From UBA1433 sp964581565 (GTDB lineage: Bacteria > Bacillota > Clostridia > Eubacteriales > UBA1433), in contig CAZOOZ010000002.1 in the NCBI GenBank assembly GCA_964581565.1, positions 186,001 through 250,000 of the forward strand: 64,000 bases of DNA, given 5' to 3'. The notes below the pieces were generated by a model. The model was not told the DNA's origin. It ran no database searches and saw only the letters and a program-made list of their open reading frames with translations. Positions 1-8,007 of the stretch are shown here, piece by piece; the stretch's first letter is position 1; each line of letters opens with the position of its first letter. A program made the translations under genes and the position numbers.

Positions 1-266
1 GTTACAAACATCGTCCACACACCGACCTGGGCACCCAACAATGTCGTAAAAATCACACCGAGTATCAGGACAGAAAACCTTTTACCTACTTTACTTAAAT
101 AAAGCATATAAACCGTTCCCAGAACCACCGCTCCGATTGCTCCGCTAAATAAATAAACGACGGGGACTAATCCGCTAACCATTATTACGGCCAAAAATAC
201 AACGATGTATATTGCCGAGAATATCCCCATGGCGATTAAGTCTTTTACCTCTAATTTTTTGTTCAT
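1..266 (-). CDS. ECF transporter S component, MptD/Trep_Strep-like (partial, C-terminus outside window)
   Basis: The gene runs off the left edge, so only its first 88 residues are visible. They begin MNKKLEVKDLIAMG and continue into two very hydrophobic segments rich in Val, Ile and Gly, as in the membrane substrate-binding (S) subunits of energy-coupling factor transporters. I recognise the pattern as the MptD/Trep_Strep family, a motif-level call. The start ATG follows a GAGAG-type ribosome-binding site. It lies 14 bp downstream of the ABC gene stop, so it is probably the third gene of the same operon. EcfT and EcfA genes would be expected just outside the window. The substrate is unknown; the neighbours suggest a metal chelate or similar small molecule. 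Confidence 0.7.
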   Translation of the reverse strand, partial: MNKKLEVKDLIAMGIFSAIYIVVFLAVIMVSGLVPVVYLFSGAIGAVVLGTVYMLYLSKVGKRFSVLILGVIFTTLLGAQVGVWTMFV

Positions 267-280
267 TTTGCAACTCTCTT

Positions 281-2017
281 TCATCTTTCTATTTTCCATG
301 TTCTGCTCTTTTCCCGCTTTTCCCATAGCGTTTTATAGAGCCCTTCTTTTTTTACCAATTCTTGATGTTTTCCTCTATCGGTAATTCGCCCATCCTCAAT
401 TATAAGGATCGTGTCCGCATTTTTAATTGTGGACAGCTTGTGGGCAATAACAATGATGGTTTTTTGCGAAATAAGCTCACTGATCGCCTCCTGAATAAGA
501 TTTTCATTATCGGGATCGACGCTTGCAGTTGCCTCATCCAACAGTATAATCGGCGAATCCTTTAAAATAGCCCTTGCAATGGAGATACGCTGTTTCTCTC
601 CTCCGGAAAGTGAAGCGCCGCCTTCGCCGATCACGGTATCAAAGCCCGCCTCGTACTCCATAATAAAATCATAGCATCGGGCCTTTTTTGCCGCTTCGAT
701 CACGGCTTCCTTCGTGGCATTTTTGTTTCCGAAAGCGATATTATTGTAGATACTGTCGTTGAACAGATATACGTTTTGGAACACCATGCTGATGTTTTCC
801 ATCAGGCATGCAAACGATATGTCTTTTATATTCTCCCCGCCGATAAGTATTTCGCCCTTATTCACATCCCAAAAACGAGCAATCAGATTGGTGATGGTTG
901 TTTTCCCGCATCCGCTTTTTCCTACTAAGGCCGTTAGGCTTTGTTCATTAGCGGTAAAGCTCGTATCATGAAGGATTTCTTTTTCGTCATAAGAAAAGGA
1001 TACGTTTCTAAATTCAATATCAAAGCGGTCTAACTTGGAAACTGTTCCTTCATCACTAATGCTTTTAGTATTCATAGACTTTTCGTAGCGGTTTAGCGCC
1101 GCTTCCATCAGTCGGATATCTGCGGTAACGGACGATAAAGAGTTGATTGGTTTGAAAATTTCAAAGGCCATAATCGCAAACAATAGCAGATAGGCTACAT
1201 AAGCTATATCTGCAGATGCCGCGTCTGCGGACAAACACAAAATCACTCCGATTGCAATTCCGGTTATGATCTCTATAAACATAAGCGGACCAGTAAATTT
1301 GCTGCTATAGACGGTTTGTGCTTTTTTGAATTCTTCAAACTGTTTGATTATTTTTTGATGTCGGCCCCCAGTTAAATTAAACGCCTTGATTACCTCCATA
1401 CCTTTGACATATTCGACAACACCACTAATAACATTTTTTTGCGTTTCCTGGGATTCCTCAGAGCAAGTTCTCGCTATTTTCTGAAGATTTTTAAATAAAA
1501 ACGCGCAGGGGATATACGCAATAGCGGTCACTACCGCAACCGGCGCACTGATGAAAAATAGTATAATCAAAACGACCCCCGAGGCGAAAAGCGTTGATAC
1601 AAGATCGCCCAGCTTAACAGCGCCGAATTCTTCGATGAATTTTATGTCCGAAGTCACAACCGCTGTCAAATCACCGATGTTACCGTCCGTAAAATAACCC
1701 ATTTCAAACTGTTTAATCCTATTTCCCAGCTTGATCCGTTCATCACCGAACACTTCATAGCCGGATACAGATAAATTCTTTCTTCCCCAATAGTTGAATA
1801 TGTAACCTAGGATTAAATCACCGGCCAAAGCCGCCGAAAGAACAAATATGTCATTTAAAGTTAAACTCGCATTAATAATTTTGATAAGCGCAAATAAGAT
1901 GAGCATGAATGGTATTTTGGTGCTTATTGCCTCCAATACGCTGGCAATCATTCCGACTATAATTTTTTTCTTTCTTGCTCCGGATAGCTGAATAATTCTT
2001 TGTAATATATTAAGCAT
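281..2017 (-). CDS. ABC transporter, fused permease and ATPase (second half of a heterodimer)
   Basis: A 578-aa half-transporter with an N-terminal six-helix membrane domain and a C-terminal ATPase. Visible ATPase motifs are Walker A GKSGCGKTT, the signature LSGGEKQR, Walker B ILLDEA and the switch His in VIAHKLS. The start chosen is the ATG at 2017 (MLNILQRI), with a GGGGG site just before it and only 1 bp after the stop of the upstream ABC gene, implying translational coupling. A longer in-frame start would overlap that gene. Pairs of exporter-fold ABC proteins beside an AraC regulator resemble the YbtP/YbtQ and IrtA/IrtB siderophore importers. That parallel is an inference; drug export is the alternative. 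Confidence 0.88.
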   Translation of the reverse strand: MLNILQRIIQLSGARKKKIIVGMIASVLEAISTKIPFMLILFALIKIINASLTLNDIFVLSAALAGDLILGYIFNYWGRKNLSVSGYEVFGDERIKLGNRIKQFEMGYFTDGNIGDLTAVVTSDIKFIEEFGAVKLGDLVSTLFASGVVLIILFFISAPVAVVTAIAYIPCAFLFKNLQKIARTCSEESQETQKNVISGVVEYVKGMEVIKAFNLTGGRHQKIIKQFEEFKKAQTVYSSKFTGPLMFIEIITGIAIGVILCLSADAASADIAYVAYLLLFAIMAFEIFKPINSLSSVTADIRLMEAALNRYEKSMNTKSISDEGTVSKLDRFDIEFRNVSFSYDEKEILHDTSFTANEQSLTALVGKSGCGKTTITNLIARFWDVNKGEILIGGENIKDISFACLMENISMVFQNVYLFNDSIYNNIAFGNKNATKEAVIEAAKKARCYDFIMEYEAGFDTVIGEGGASLSGGEKQRISIARAILKDSPIILLDEATASVDPDNENLIQEAISELISQKTIIVIAHKLSTIKNADTILIIEDGRITDRGKHQELVKKEGLYKTLWEKREKSRTWKIER

Positions 2018-2018
2018 T

Positions 2019-3746
2019 TCAAACCCCCAGTTCCCAATTGTAGGATTTTTCGTTGGCTTCCCACAGATGCTCATAGAGAGCCGAGCGTTTCATTAAATTC
2101 TCATGTGTGCCCATATCAATGATTTTACCTTTGTCAATTACAAGAATGTCATCCGCATTCACGATGCTCCTTAACCGATGTGCAATCACAATTACGGTTT
2201 TCTCCTTCATCAGCCTATTAATGGCGTCTTGAATTAAATCTTCGTTTTCGGCATCGGAGTAAGCGGTGGCTTCGTCTAGCACAATAATTGGCGCGTCTTT
2301 CAGCATTGCTCTTGCAATGGCAATTCGTTGCCGCTCTCCGCCGGATAACTTCCCGCCGCTACTGCCAACCACCGTATGATATCCGTTTTCCAGATTAATG
2401 ATAAAATCATGGGCAGATGCGATTTTTGCAGCCTTGATAATCTCCTCGTCCGTGGCATTTTGCTTGCCTTTTCGTATGTTTTCCATAATGGTATCATCGA
2501 AAAGGAAATTATCCTGAGATACAAAGCTGATCATTTGCGTCAATGCTTCCTGGCTATAGTCCGATATGCTTTCTCTCCCAATAATTATCTTCCCGCTACC
2601 GATATCATAGTAATGAACCAGCAGCTTTACCAGCGTGCTTTTCCCGCCGCCCGATGGGCCAACGATAGCGGTCATTGTCTTCTCTTTTATCCTAAAGGAC
2701 ACATCGTTAATGACGTTTTTCTCTTCATAGGCAAAGGAGACCTTTTCAAATTCGATATCGTAGCTTTTGGGCTGCTCTGTTATGCTTCCGGTTTTCAGCT
2801 CCTCTTGGAAAAATACAGCTTCCAGCTCATTCATAGCGTAACTTAACTGGGGGAAATGTGGGATAAACAATAATGCCTTGTTAAAAGGAAGGCCGATGCC
2901 GATTGTGATCATAAGCGTAAAAAACAGTGTTTCAAGCGGGAGCGTTCCGTTGAAATACATCAGTAAGCCTATAGGCAGAGATAGTATGACCGTACAAGGC
3001 AAGACAATGGTCACGATTGCCATCTCTTTGCACGAAGAGAGAGTCCAATCTACGGAATACTTTACATAGTTTTTTACGCTGTTTTCGTATTTTTCAAAAG
3101 AAGAATCCGTTTGTCCGAATATTTTAATAACCTCCATACCGGAAATATATTCAACAATCGTGTTGTTCAGCCCGTTTTGAGCTGAAAAATAAACCGGCAT
3201 TTTTTTAAGGCCTATTCTCATCATCAGCATCATTGGAACAATTCCAAAGGGGATGGATGCCAAAGATAGTAAGCCCATCCTCCAGTCCGCGATAAAAACA
3301 ATCACTAGAACAAAAATCGGGACAACAACATTGGGAATCATCTCAGGAATAATGTGAGCTAGGGTTATTTCCATGCTCTCAATATCTTCAACAATCTTCT
3401 TTTTATAATATCCCGTCCCCTTGTTTTGGATTATACCAAGCGGAAGCTTGGCCAATTTCTCCGAAAAGGTTTTTCGCATATCACAAAGCGTGTTGTAGGC
3501 CGCTTTATGGGACAGGGTGAGACCGATTTTATGAGTCACTGCCTTGATGATTAGAAAAGCGATAACACCCGCTGAGGCTATCAGTATATATCCGGATGAT
3601 ACGGTACTTGTATTGATGAATCTCTGAATCAGGCTGTTTGTGATAAAATACGGGATAATCCCCGAGATAACACTGACAAAAACAAAAAACAGCGCCAGAT
3701 AAATGGTTTTCTTATTTTCTTTCGTATACTTTAATATTTTTCCCAT
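2019..3746 (-). CDS. ABC transporter, fused permease and ATPase (first half of a heterodimer)
   Basis: A 575-aa half-transporter starting MGKILKYTKENKK. The first half carries about six membrane segments. The second half is an ATPase with Walker A GPSGGGKST, signature LSGGERQR, Walker B IVLDEA and switch His in VIAHRLR. The start at 3746 is preceded by GGAGG at good spacing; a longer in-frame ATG at 3773 would begin inside the perfect inverted repeat 3761-3804 and has no such site. It is distinct in sequence from the following ABC gene, so the two probably form a heterodimer. It lies downstream of the AraC gene on the same strand. Confidence 0.88.
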   Translation of the reverse strand: MGKILKYTKENKKTIYLALFFVFVSVISGIIPYFITNSLIQRFINTSTVSSGYILIASAGVIAFLIIKAVTHKIGLTLSHKAAYNTLCDMRKTFSEKLAKLPLGIIQNKGTGYYKKKIVEDIESMEITLAHIIPEMIPNVVVPIFVLVIVFIADWRMGLLSLASIPFGIVPMMLMMRIGLKKMPVYFSAQNGLNNTIVEYISGMEVIKIFGQTDSSFEKYENSVKNYVKYSVDWTLSSCKEMAIVTIVLPCTVILSLPIGLLMYFNGTLPLETLFFTLMITIGIGLPFNKALLFIPHFPQLSYAMNELEAVFFQEELKTGSITEQPKSYDIEFEKVSFAYEEKNVINDVSFRIKEKTMTAIVGPSGGGKSTLVKLLVHYYDIGSGKIIIGRESISDYSQEALTQMISFVSQDNFLFDDTIMENIRKGKQNATDEEIIKAAKIASAHDFIINLENGYHTVVGSSGGKLSGGERQRIAIARAMLKDAPIIVLDEATAYSDAENEDLIQDAINRLMKEKTVIVIAHRLRSIVNADDILVIDKGKIIDMGTHENLMKRSALYEHLWEANEKSYNWELGV

Positions 3747-3760
3747 CGCTTCCTCCAAGA

Positions 3761-3804
3761 ATAAACTGCGCATAGTTAGTTTTGTCTAACTATGCGCAGT
3801 TTAT
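3761..3804 (-). promoter_or_regulatory. Perfect 19-bp inverted repeat in the ABC operon leader
   Basis: Arms at 3761-3779 and 3786-3804 are perfect reverse complements separated by 6 bp. The inner part, read on the minus strand, is AGTTAG-ACAAAA-CTAACT, which recurs exactly at 4963-4980. The repeat ends a few bases before the GGAGG site of the first ABC gene and has no T-run, so it is not an ordinary terminator. It may be a DNA operator or an RNA hairpin acting on translation. Confidence 0.75.
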
Positions 3805-3871
3805 CAATTTCTTGAAAAAAAGTATACGCCTATGCAGTCAATTAAATGTACTCTTCAGACAATGTTGCCAT

Positions 3872-4825
3872 TCAGCTCCGGAGACATGAGGGAATGATTC
3901 CGTATTTTTTCTTATAGGCCTGAGTGAATTTGCTGGCCGATGAAAAGCCTGTTTTCAATGCAATCTCTGATATTTTTGTTTCAGCTTCTTCAGTTACCAT
4001 CACGTTTGCTGCTTCAAGGCGCCTAGATAGATGATATTGATAAATAGTATTTCCGTAAAGTTCTTTAAAGATTTCCTTCGCATAGGTTTGACTCAAGCCA
4101 AATTTTTTTGCCAGTTCTGAAATCGTGAAATACCGGTCTAAATTTATATCTAGGAAATACTTCATTTCGATTACCTGTGAAATGATGCGTTCATCATATT
4201 TCTTTTTTGAATCAGAAAGATGGTTTATGTAATTGTTTGTTGCATAATGCAAAAGCTCCAGAGCCTTAGTTCTAATTAAAAACCGATTATCTTCGCGTAC
4301 AACATGCCATAGATCTGAGAGTGCTTTTTCAACCTGCGCATCCCTTCTATAGACCAGTATTTGACGAATCCTTTCATCGTTAATGTATTCTTTCAAGGCA
4401 TCACTATCAAAGTGGTTTTCCGATAAAGCATGAACCAATTCGTCATAATAAAAATAGAGCCCAAAGGAAAGGACTCTCTCTCCAAAATGTTTCCCTTCAA
4501 TAATTCTATCTTGCTTATCTCCAGAGAAATTAACCATATCTCCCTTGTTGATTACAATGGCTTTTTGATTATTAATATTAATATAAAATTTCCCTTCAAT
4601 TAACTTGTAAAAAATTCCGCCCCGGTTACAAAAGGCTTGAGATGATCCCATTTTATTTTTAATTGTACTATCGCTTAAAATAACGTACAGGCCGTTAAGA
4701 ATCTTATACAGCACTATTTTACCATCACCGAACTCGGGCTTAATTTTATACTCCACCCTTCCGTTTTCCTCAACATCAAATTTAGACAGGGTAGAAAAAA
4801 AGAATTCGTTGTTTAGCTTATCCAT
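3872..4825 (-). CDS. AraC-family transcriptional regulator
   Basis: A 317-aa protein with an N-terminal sensing region of about 215 residues and a C-terminal double helix-turn-helix. The first HTH spans FTISELAKKFGLSQTYAKEIF and the second ISEIALKTGFSSASKFTQAY, followed by the usual family ending near GIIPS. Start 4825 (MDKLNNEFF) is preferred because GGAGG lies 6 bp before it; the longer in-frame start at 4846 has no site. The layout resembles PchR/YbtA regulators that activate siderophore-uptake genes when they bind the chelate. It precedes the ABC genes on the same strand and is flanked on both sides by inverted repeats with a common core, which makes local control very likely. Confidence 0.88.
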   Translation of the reverse strand: MDKLNNEFFFSTLSKFDVEENGRVEYKIKPEFGDGKIVLYKILNGLYVILSDSTIKNKMGSSQAFCNRGGIFYKLIEGKFYININNQKAIVINKGDMVNFSGDKQDRIIEGKHFGERVLSFGLYFYYDELVHALSENHFDSDALKEYINDERIRQILVYRRDAQVEKALSDLWHVVREDNRFLIRTKALELLHYATNNYINHLSDSKKKYDERIISQVIEMKYFLDINLDRYFTISELAKKFGLSQTYAKEIFKELYGNTIYQYHLSRRLEAANVMVTEEAETKISEIALKTGFSSASKFTQAYKKKYGIIPSCLRS

Positions 4826-4950
4826 CAATTCCTCCAAGGCATCCAAGCGTGCCGCAATATTGTATATAAGCTCTTGATTAAAGCTATAATCTAATGATGG
4901 TCTAGCTTAATTTGCATAAGATTTTAGCCTTATTGTATCGAAACTCATAA

Positions 4951-4992
4951 TCTTGATATTAAAGTTAGACAAAACTAACTGCAATATCAAGA
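4951..4992. promoter_or_regulatory. Composite inverted repeat upstream of the AraC gene
   Basis: Outer arms TCTTGATATT (4951-4960) and AATATCAAGA (4983-4992) enclose the core AGTTAG-ACAAAA-CTAACT (4963-4980). The 18-bp core equals the core of the repeat at 3761-3804 in the opposite orientation. It lies about 125 bp upstream of the AraC start, a plausible operator position. The TTAG/CTAA half-sites recall DtxR/IdeR-type metal operators; this is a resemblance only. Confidence 0.65.
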
Positions 4993-5143
4993 TTTTAATA
5001 CCTGCCTGCCGATTTGTCAACATCGAACATCGATTGATTGCGGCAGAGAAGATGACGGCCTTTTTAAACCGCTCCAGCCAAGACTTTCCTGTTGAATGCT
5101 GAAAAGGAGTTTATACAGTCCTACATTTCATGCGAGCCTTATC

Positions 5144-5242
5144 TTATTTTTCTCGGGCATAGAACTCGTTCATGATGTTGCGGAACGGGGTAAAATCATC
5201 GTCGCCCTTGGCGCTGTCCACACCGTCATTAATGCTGCAAAC
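5144..5242 (-). pseudogene. Remnant of a large serine recombinase
   Basis: On the minus strand this stretch encodes a block reading INDGVDSAKGDDDFTPFRN and IMNEFYAREK and then stops. This is the conserved part of the large serine recombinase catalytic domain (normally INDGVDT...FTPFRNI.NEWYARD). Upstream the frame is unrelated sequence, and downstream no zinc-ribbon region follows, so both ends are missing. It is a relic of a transposon or integrative element, suggesting that the neighbouring ABC/AraC cluster arrived by transfer. The sequence 4993-5143 beside it is probably further debris that I cannot assign. Confidence 0.75.
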
Positions 5243-5343
5243 GACTAACGGTTTTAGAAAGCTTTTTTTGTATAAGATTTTAAGCGTATTTGGTTGTATA
5301 ATAAGTTGTAAATACCATTTGAAAGATACTAAAGGTGAAAGAA

Positions 5344-5955
5344 ATGGCAAGTAAAACAGAAAAACTGGCAAAAATTGTTCGAATCCTCACGACTGTGCCG
5401 ATCATGGCTTTTATGTTCCTGACCATACTATATAAAATGCGTCCCGAACTGTTCGGTTCCGCTGCGCACTATATCCTGCTGCTTCTTTTTCTCTTTTTGT
5501 TTCCCGTTCTGGGATACGCACTGCAGCCTCTGTTTCCCCATTTTAAAAACAAAGGACGAGAAGGCCAGCGCAATTTGGTCATTCTTATGAGTTTTATCGG
5601 GTTTTTTCTCGGCTTTATCGTCGCGCTCTTCACAGGCGCGCCGAGCGCGGTTTTTTTGATTTATCTCGGATATTTCATCTCCAGTATCGGCATTATCATC
5701 TTTAACAAGCTGCTCCATATCCGCGCGAGCGGCCATGCCTGCGGCGTAGCAGGTCCGCTGTCGCTTCTCGTATACTTTATTTCTTTTAAAGGGCTGCTTA
5801 TTTCTCTTATTTTAGTGCCTGTTTACTGGGCATCCCTGAAATTAAAAAGGCATACCTTGGCGCAGCTTGTCTGGGGCACGCTCATTTCCGTATGTGCATT
5901 CTTTGTCGCGCTTTTCATTACAAGTATAGCGCTGCCTGCGGGAAGCAAGATTTAA
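5344..5955 (+). CDS. Polytopic membrane protein, PAP2-like
   Basis: A 203-aa protein that is almost entirely hydrophobic, with about six membrane segments. A GHACGVAG segment near residue 132 and a RHTLAQLVWG segment near residue 172 are placed like the second and third phosphatase motifs of membrane PAP2 enzymes, but the spacing is short and the first motif is not evident, so the match is weak. The start at 5344 follows AAAGGTG at correct spacing; the in-frame GTG at 5335 is part of that site. The gene stands alone on the plus strand, converging on the MATE gene. Activity is unproven. Confidence 0.6.
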   Translation: MASKTEKLAKIVRILTTVPIMAFMFLTILYKMRPELFGSAAHYILLLLFLFLFPVLGYALQPLFPHFKNKGREGQRNLVILMSFIGFFLGFIVALFTGAPSAVFLIYLGYFISSIGIIIFNKLLHIRASGHACGVAGPLSLLVYFISFKGLLISLILVPVYWASLKLKRHTLAQLVWGTLISVCAFFVALFITSIALPAGSKI

Positions 5956-5973
5956 TGCTCTTTACGACATAAA

Positions 5974-5995
5974 AAAAGGCGTACGAATACGCCTT
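5974..5995 (-). terminator. Rho-independent terminator of the first MATE gene
   Basis: AAGGCGTA and TACGCCTT form a strong stem. Read on the minus strand it is followed by seven T residues, right after the MATE stop codon at 6005. The plus-strand side lacks a T-run. Confidence 0.8.
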
Positions 5996-6004
5996 CATAG
6001 AAGC

Positions 6005-7324
6005 CTATGATATTTCAGATTCTCTGCTCTTATGAATCAAAGCAAACGCAGCCAGCAAGCTCGCCCCTTCCGTGATCGGCATCGTCCACCAAATCGTATC
6101 TGCACCCATCGCTGCCGGCAACAAAATAACCAGTACGGAACAAAGTAGCAATCCCCGCAATACCGAAATGGCGAGCGATTTTTTAGACTCCATCAACGAT
6201 TGAAAATAATAGCTTGCAACGATGTTGATGCCCATAAGCAAAAACGCCCATGCATATTTTCGCATGATCGCGGGCCCGATCAGCAAAATCTCACTCGTGG
6301 TATCCATATATAATTTTAATATAATCTGGGGAAAAGCAAAAATCAAAGAGAAAAACACAATCCCCATCAAGGCTGCTGTGCGCATCGAATACCAAAGCAC
6401 ACTATCGATACGCCCGTAATGCCCGGCTCCCAGATTGGCGGAGATGATCGGCTGTATTGCCTGGCCGACGCTGTAAAACAAGGCCTGCACGAGAATGGCA
6501 ATGTTGATGATGACACCGAACACGGCAAGCTCACCGGCACCAAAGTAACGCATGATCTGATTGTTGAAAAGCAGCACGATCGCGCCAAACGATATTTCCA
6601 CAATAAAAGGTGAAATTCCCATCGATAGGATCTGTTTTAATTTCTGACAAAAATGTATGGGTTTTATGATGCGCAGGCTGCATTTTTTACTGAGAAAATG
6701 GCTGCACATGATCAGCACAGCTAAAATTTGCCCTGTCAGTGTCGCAACGGCCGCACCTTCAATACCCATATCCCATACAAAGACAAAGAAGATATCCCCA
6801 AATATATTGAGTACTCCGCCGCAGATCATGGCAAGCGTCGCAAGATACGGCGCTTCGTCGTTGCGTATAAAAGCGCTCAGGATGGTTCCCATCAAAAAGA
6901 AAGGGATCGCCGCCGTCAGCCACTTTGTATAACGCAGCACGTAAGGGGCGATCGTCTCATCTGCACCGCACAGATAAGAAATATGCTCTTTATAAAAAAC
7001 GAAGATCACGGTAATGATCACCGACATTATCAAGCCGAAAAAAATTGAGACGGTAAAAAATTCATTTGCCTGCCGCTCATTTCCCTGCCCGCGCAGCTTG
7101 CTCATTAAAATAGAGCCGCCTATGCCGAGCAAAATCCCCACACCCATGAACACGTTCCACATAGGCGAGATCACCGAAAGCGCGGCAGCGCCGAGCGGCC
7201 CTTCATACTGCCCTGTTGCCACCATGTCCACAGTGACGTAAATCGAAGCAATGAGCGCGCTTCCAAACGATGCAAACAAATATTTTAAATAGATTTTTCT
7301 GATATTTTTAGTCAATATTTCCAT
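6005..7324 (-). CDS. MATE-family efflux transporter
   Basis: A 439-aa protein with about twelve predicted membrane segments in two similar halves, the usual size for the MATE family of Na+- or H+-driven drug and metabolite exporters. Family-typical segments are ATGQYEGPLGAAALSVISP in the first half and YFGAGELAVFGVIINIAILV in the second. The start at 7324 (MEILTKNIRK) follows AAAGGAAAC; an in-frame ATG at 7399 exists but lies inside the leader hairpin. The gene has its own promoter and a structured leader with a terminator-type hairpin, so expression probably responds to a ligand or to translational stress. Confidence 0.9.
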   Translation of the reverse strand: MEILTKNIRKIYLKYLFASFGSALIASIYVTVDMVATGQYEGPLGAAALSVISPMWNVFMGVGILLGIGGSILMSKLRGQGNERQANEFFTVSIFFGLIMSVIITVIFVFYKEHISYLCGADETIAPYVLRYTKWLTAAIPFFLMGTILSAFIRNDEAPYLATLAMICGGVLNIFGDIFFVFVWDMGIEGAAVATLTGQILAVLIMCSHFLSKKCSLRIIKPIHFCQKLKQILSMGISPFIVEISFGAIVLLFNNQIMRYFGAGELAVFGVIINIAILVQALFYSVGQAIQPIISANLGAGHYGRIDSVLWYSMRTAALMGIVFFSLIFAFPQIILKLYMDTTSEILLIGPAIMRKYAWAFLLMGINIVASYYFQSLMESKKSLAISVLRGLLLCSVLVILLPAAMGADTIWWTMPITEGASLLAAFALIHKSRESEIS

Positions 7325-7350
7325 TTTGTTTCCTTTTGCAAAACCAAAAC

Positions 7351-7459
7351 AAAAAATACCGGCAAGAACTTCCAAGTGCACTTGGCATCTTGTCGGCATA
7401 GCAATGACGACATTCCCCTTTCGGGGACTCCTTACAGGAACATCTTTCCTACAAGTCTG
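7351..7459 (-). ncRNA. Structured 5' leader with transcription attenuator (riboswitch-like)
   Basis: Between a good promoter and the MATE start the minus strand holds a compact structured leader. Bases 7388-7396 pair with 7359-7367 (nine pairs, one mismatch) around the palindrome CCAAGTGCACTTGG, and six T residues follow at 7356-7351: a complete terminator upstream of the coding region. A competing fold pairs CTTGT (7455-7451) with ACAAG (7393-7389), which is part of the terminator arm, and extends with GCA/TGC. This encloses two hairpins, AGGAA/TTCCT and TCCCC-GAAA-GGGGA. A mutually exclusive terminator and a closed three-way junction are the layout of a riboswitch or attenuator. I do not recognise its class. 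Confidence 0.6.
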
Positions 7460-7464
7460 CGCTT

Positions 7465-7493
7465 ATTATAACACAGTGCATTCAGTTATACAA
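7465..7493 (-). promoter_or_regulatory. Sigma-A-type promoter of the MATE leader
   Basis: On the minus strand TTGTAT (7493-7488), a 17-bp spacer and TATAAT (7470-7465) form a near-consensus promoter. Transcription should start near 7458, giving a leader of about 135 nt. Confidence 0.75.
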
Positions 7494-7641
7494 TATATTC
7501 TTCATATAGTTCACTCATTTAACTGATACGATAACATATCCTTTAATCTAATGACCCGTTCTTTTTTTACGGCATTCTTTTAAATTTTCTTTGTTTGCAA
7601 AGCATTCGCGCACGGGATATTTCGGGTATATATTTTTTAAA

Positions 7642-7667
7642 AACAAAAAGAGACTTTGCGTCTCTTT
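7642..7667 (-). terminator. Terminator after the 35-aa membrane peptide gene
   Basis: AAAGAGAC and GTCTCTTT form an 8-bp stem with a 5-nt loop. On the minus strand a T-rich run follows. It lies 23 bp beyond the stop of the small gene at 7690, supporting that gene as a real transcription unit. Confidence 0.7.
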
Positions 7668-7689
7668 ATCATAAGATGATTTTAGAATT

Positions 7690-7797
7690 CTACCGCTCGC
7701 TGCTTTTTTTTATCGACCGAATAATAAAAAGTATCACGACCGCCAACAACGCGATTCTCAATATCAAATAAAATGTAATCGAATGATTGAATTCCAT
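7690..7797 (-). CDS. 35-aa single-pass membrane peptide
   Basis: The peptide begins MEFNHSITFY, continues as one hydrophobic helix of about 20 residues, and ends in a basic tail (RSIKKSSER). A GAGAGG site lies 8-9 bp before the ATG and a terminator follows the stop, so it has its own expression signals. Size and layout fit small regulatory membrane peptides or type I toxin-like peptides. No family is recognised. An antitoxin RNA was looked for but is not evident. Confidence 0.55.
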   Translation of the reverse strand: MEFNHSITFYLILRIALLAVVILFIIRSIKKSSER

Positions 7798-7960
7798 TGC
7801 AAATACCTCTCTGAAAGCCGGGAATATCCTTAGTATTGGGTATCTCGTCTTTTTTTATTCATATGTACAAAACAACGCTATATGGTCATATGCCTATAAT
7901 TGTTTTGCGTTTCACTGGAATTTCCCAGGAAATAGCAATTTATAATTCTTTTCGACAAAA

Positions 7961-7983
7961 AAAGAGAGAACTCTTCCCTCTTT
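7961..7983 (-). terminator. Terminator after the LEA-like gene
   Basis: AAAGAG and CTCTTT pair imperfectly around a short loop. The minus-strand side continues into seven T residues. It lies 25 bp beyond the stop at 8008. Confidence 0.55.
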
Positions 7984-8007
7984 CTGCTCGATTTATTTTT
8001 CGATAAT

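Noticed and set aside
5041..5093. Short plus-strand frame (MTAFLNRSSQDF) as a relaxase or transposase fragment
   Set aside because: Too short to assign; left as unassigned debris near the recombinase relic.
5172..5354. Plus-strand frame over the recombinase relic
   Set aside because: Opposite strand of a degenerate recombinase fragment, no ribosome-binding site, overlaps the next gene's site.
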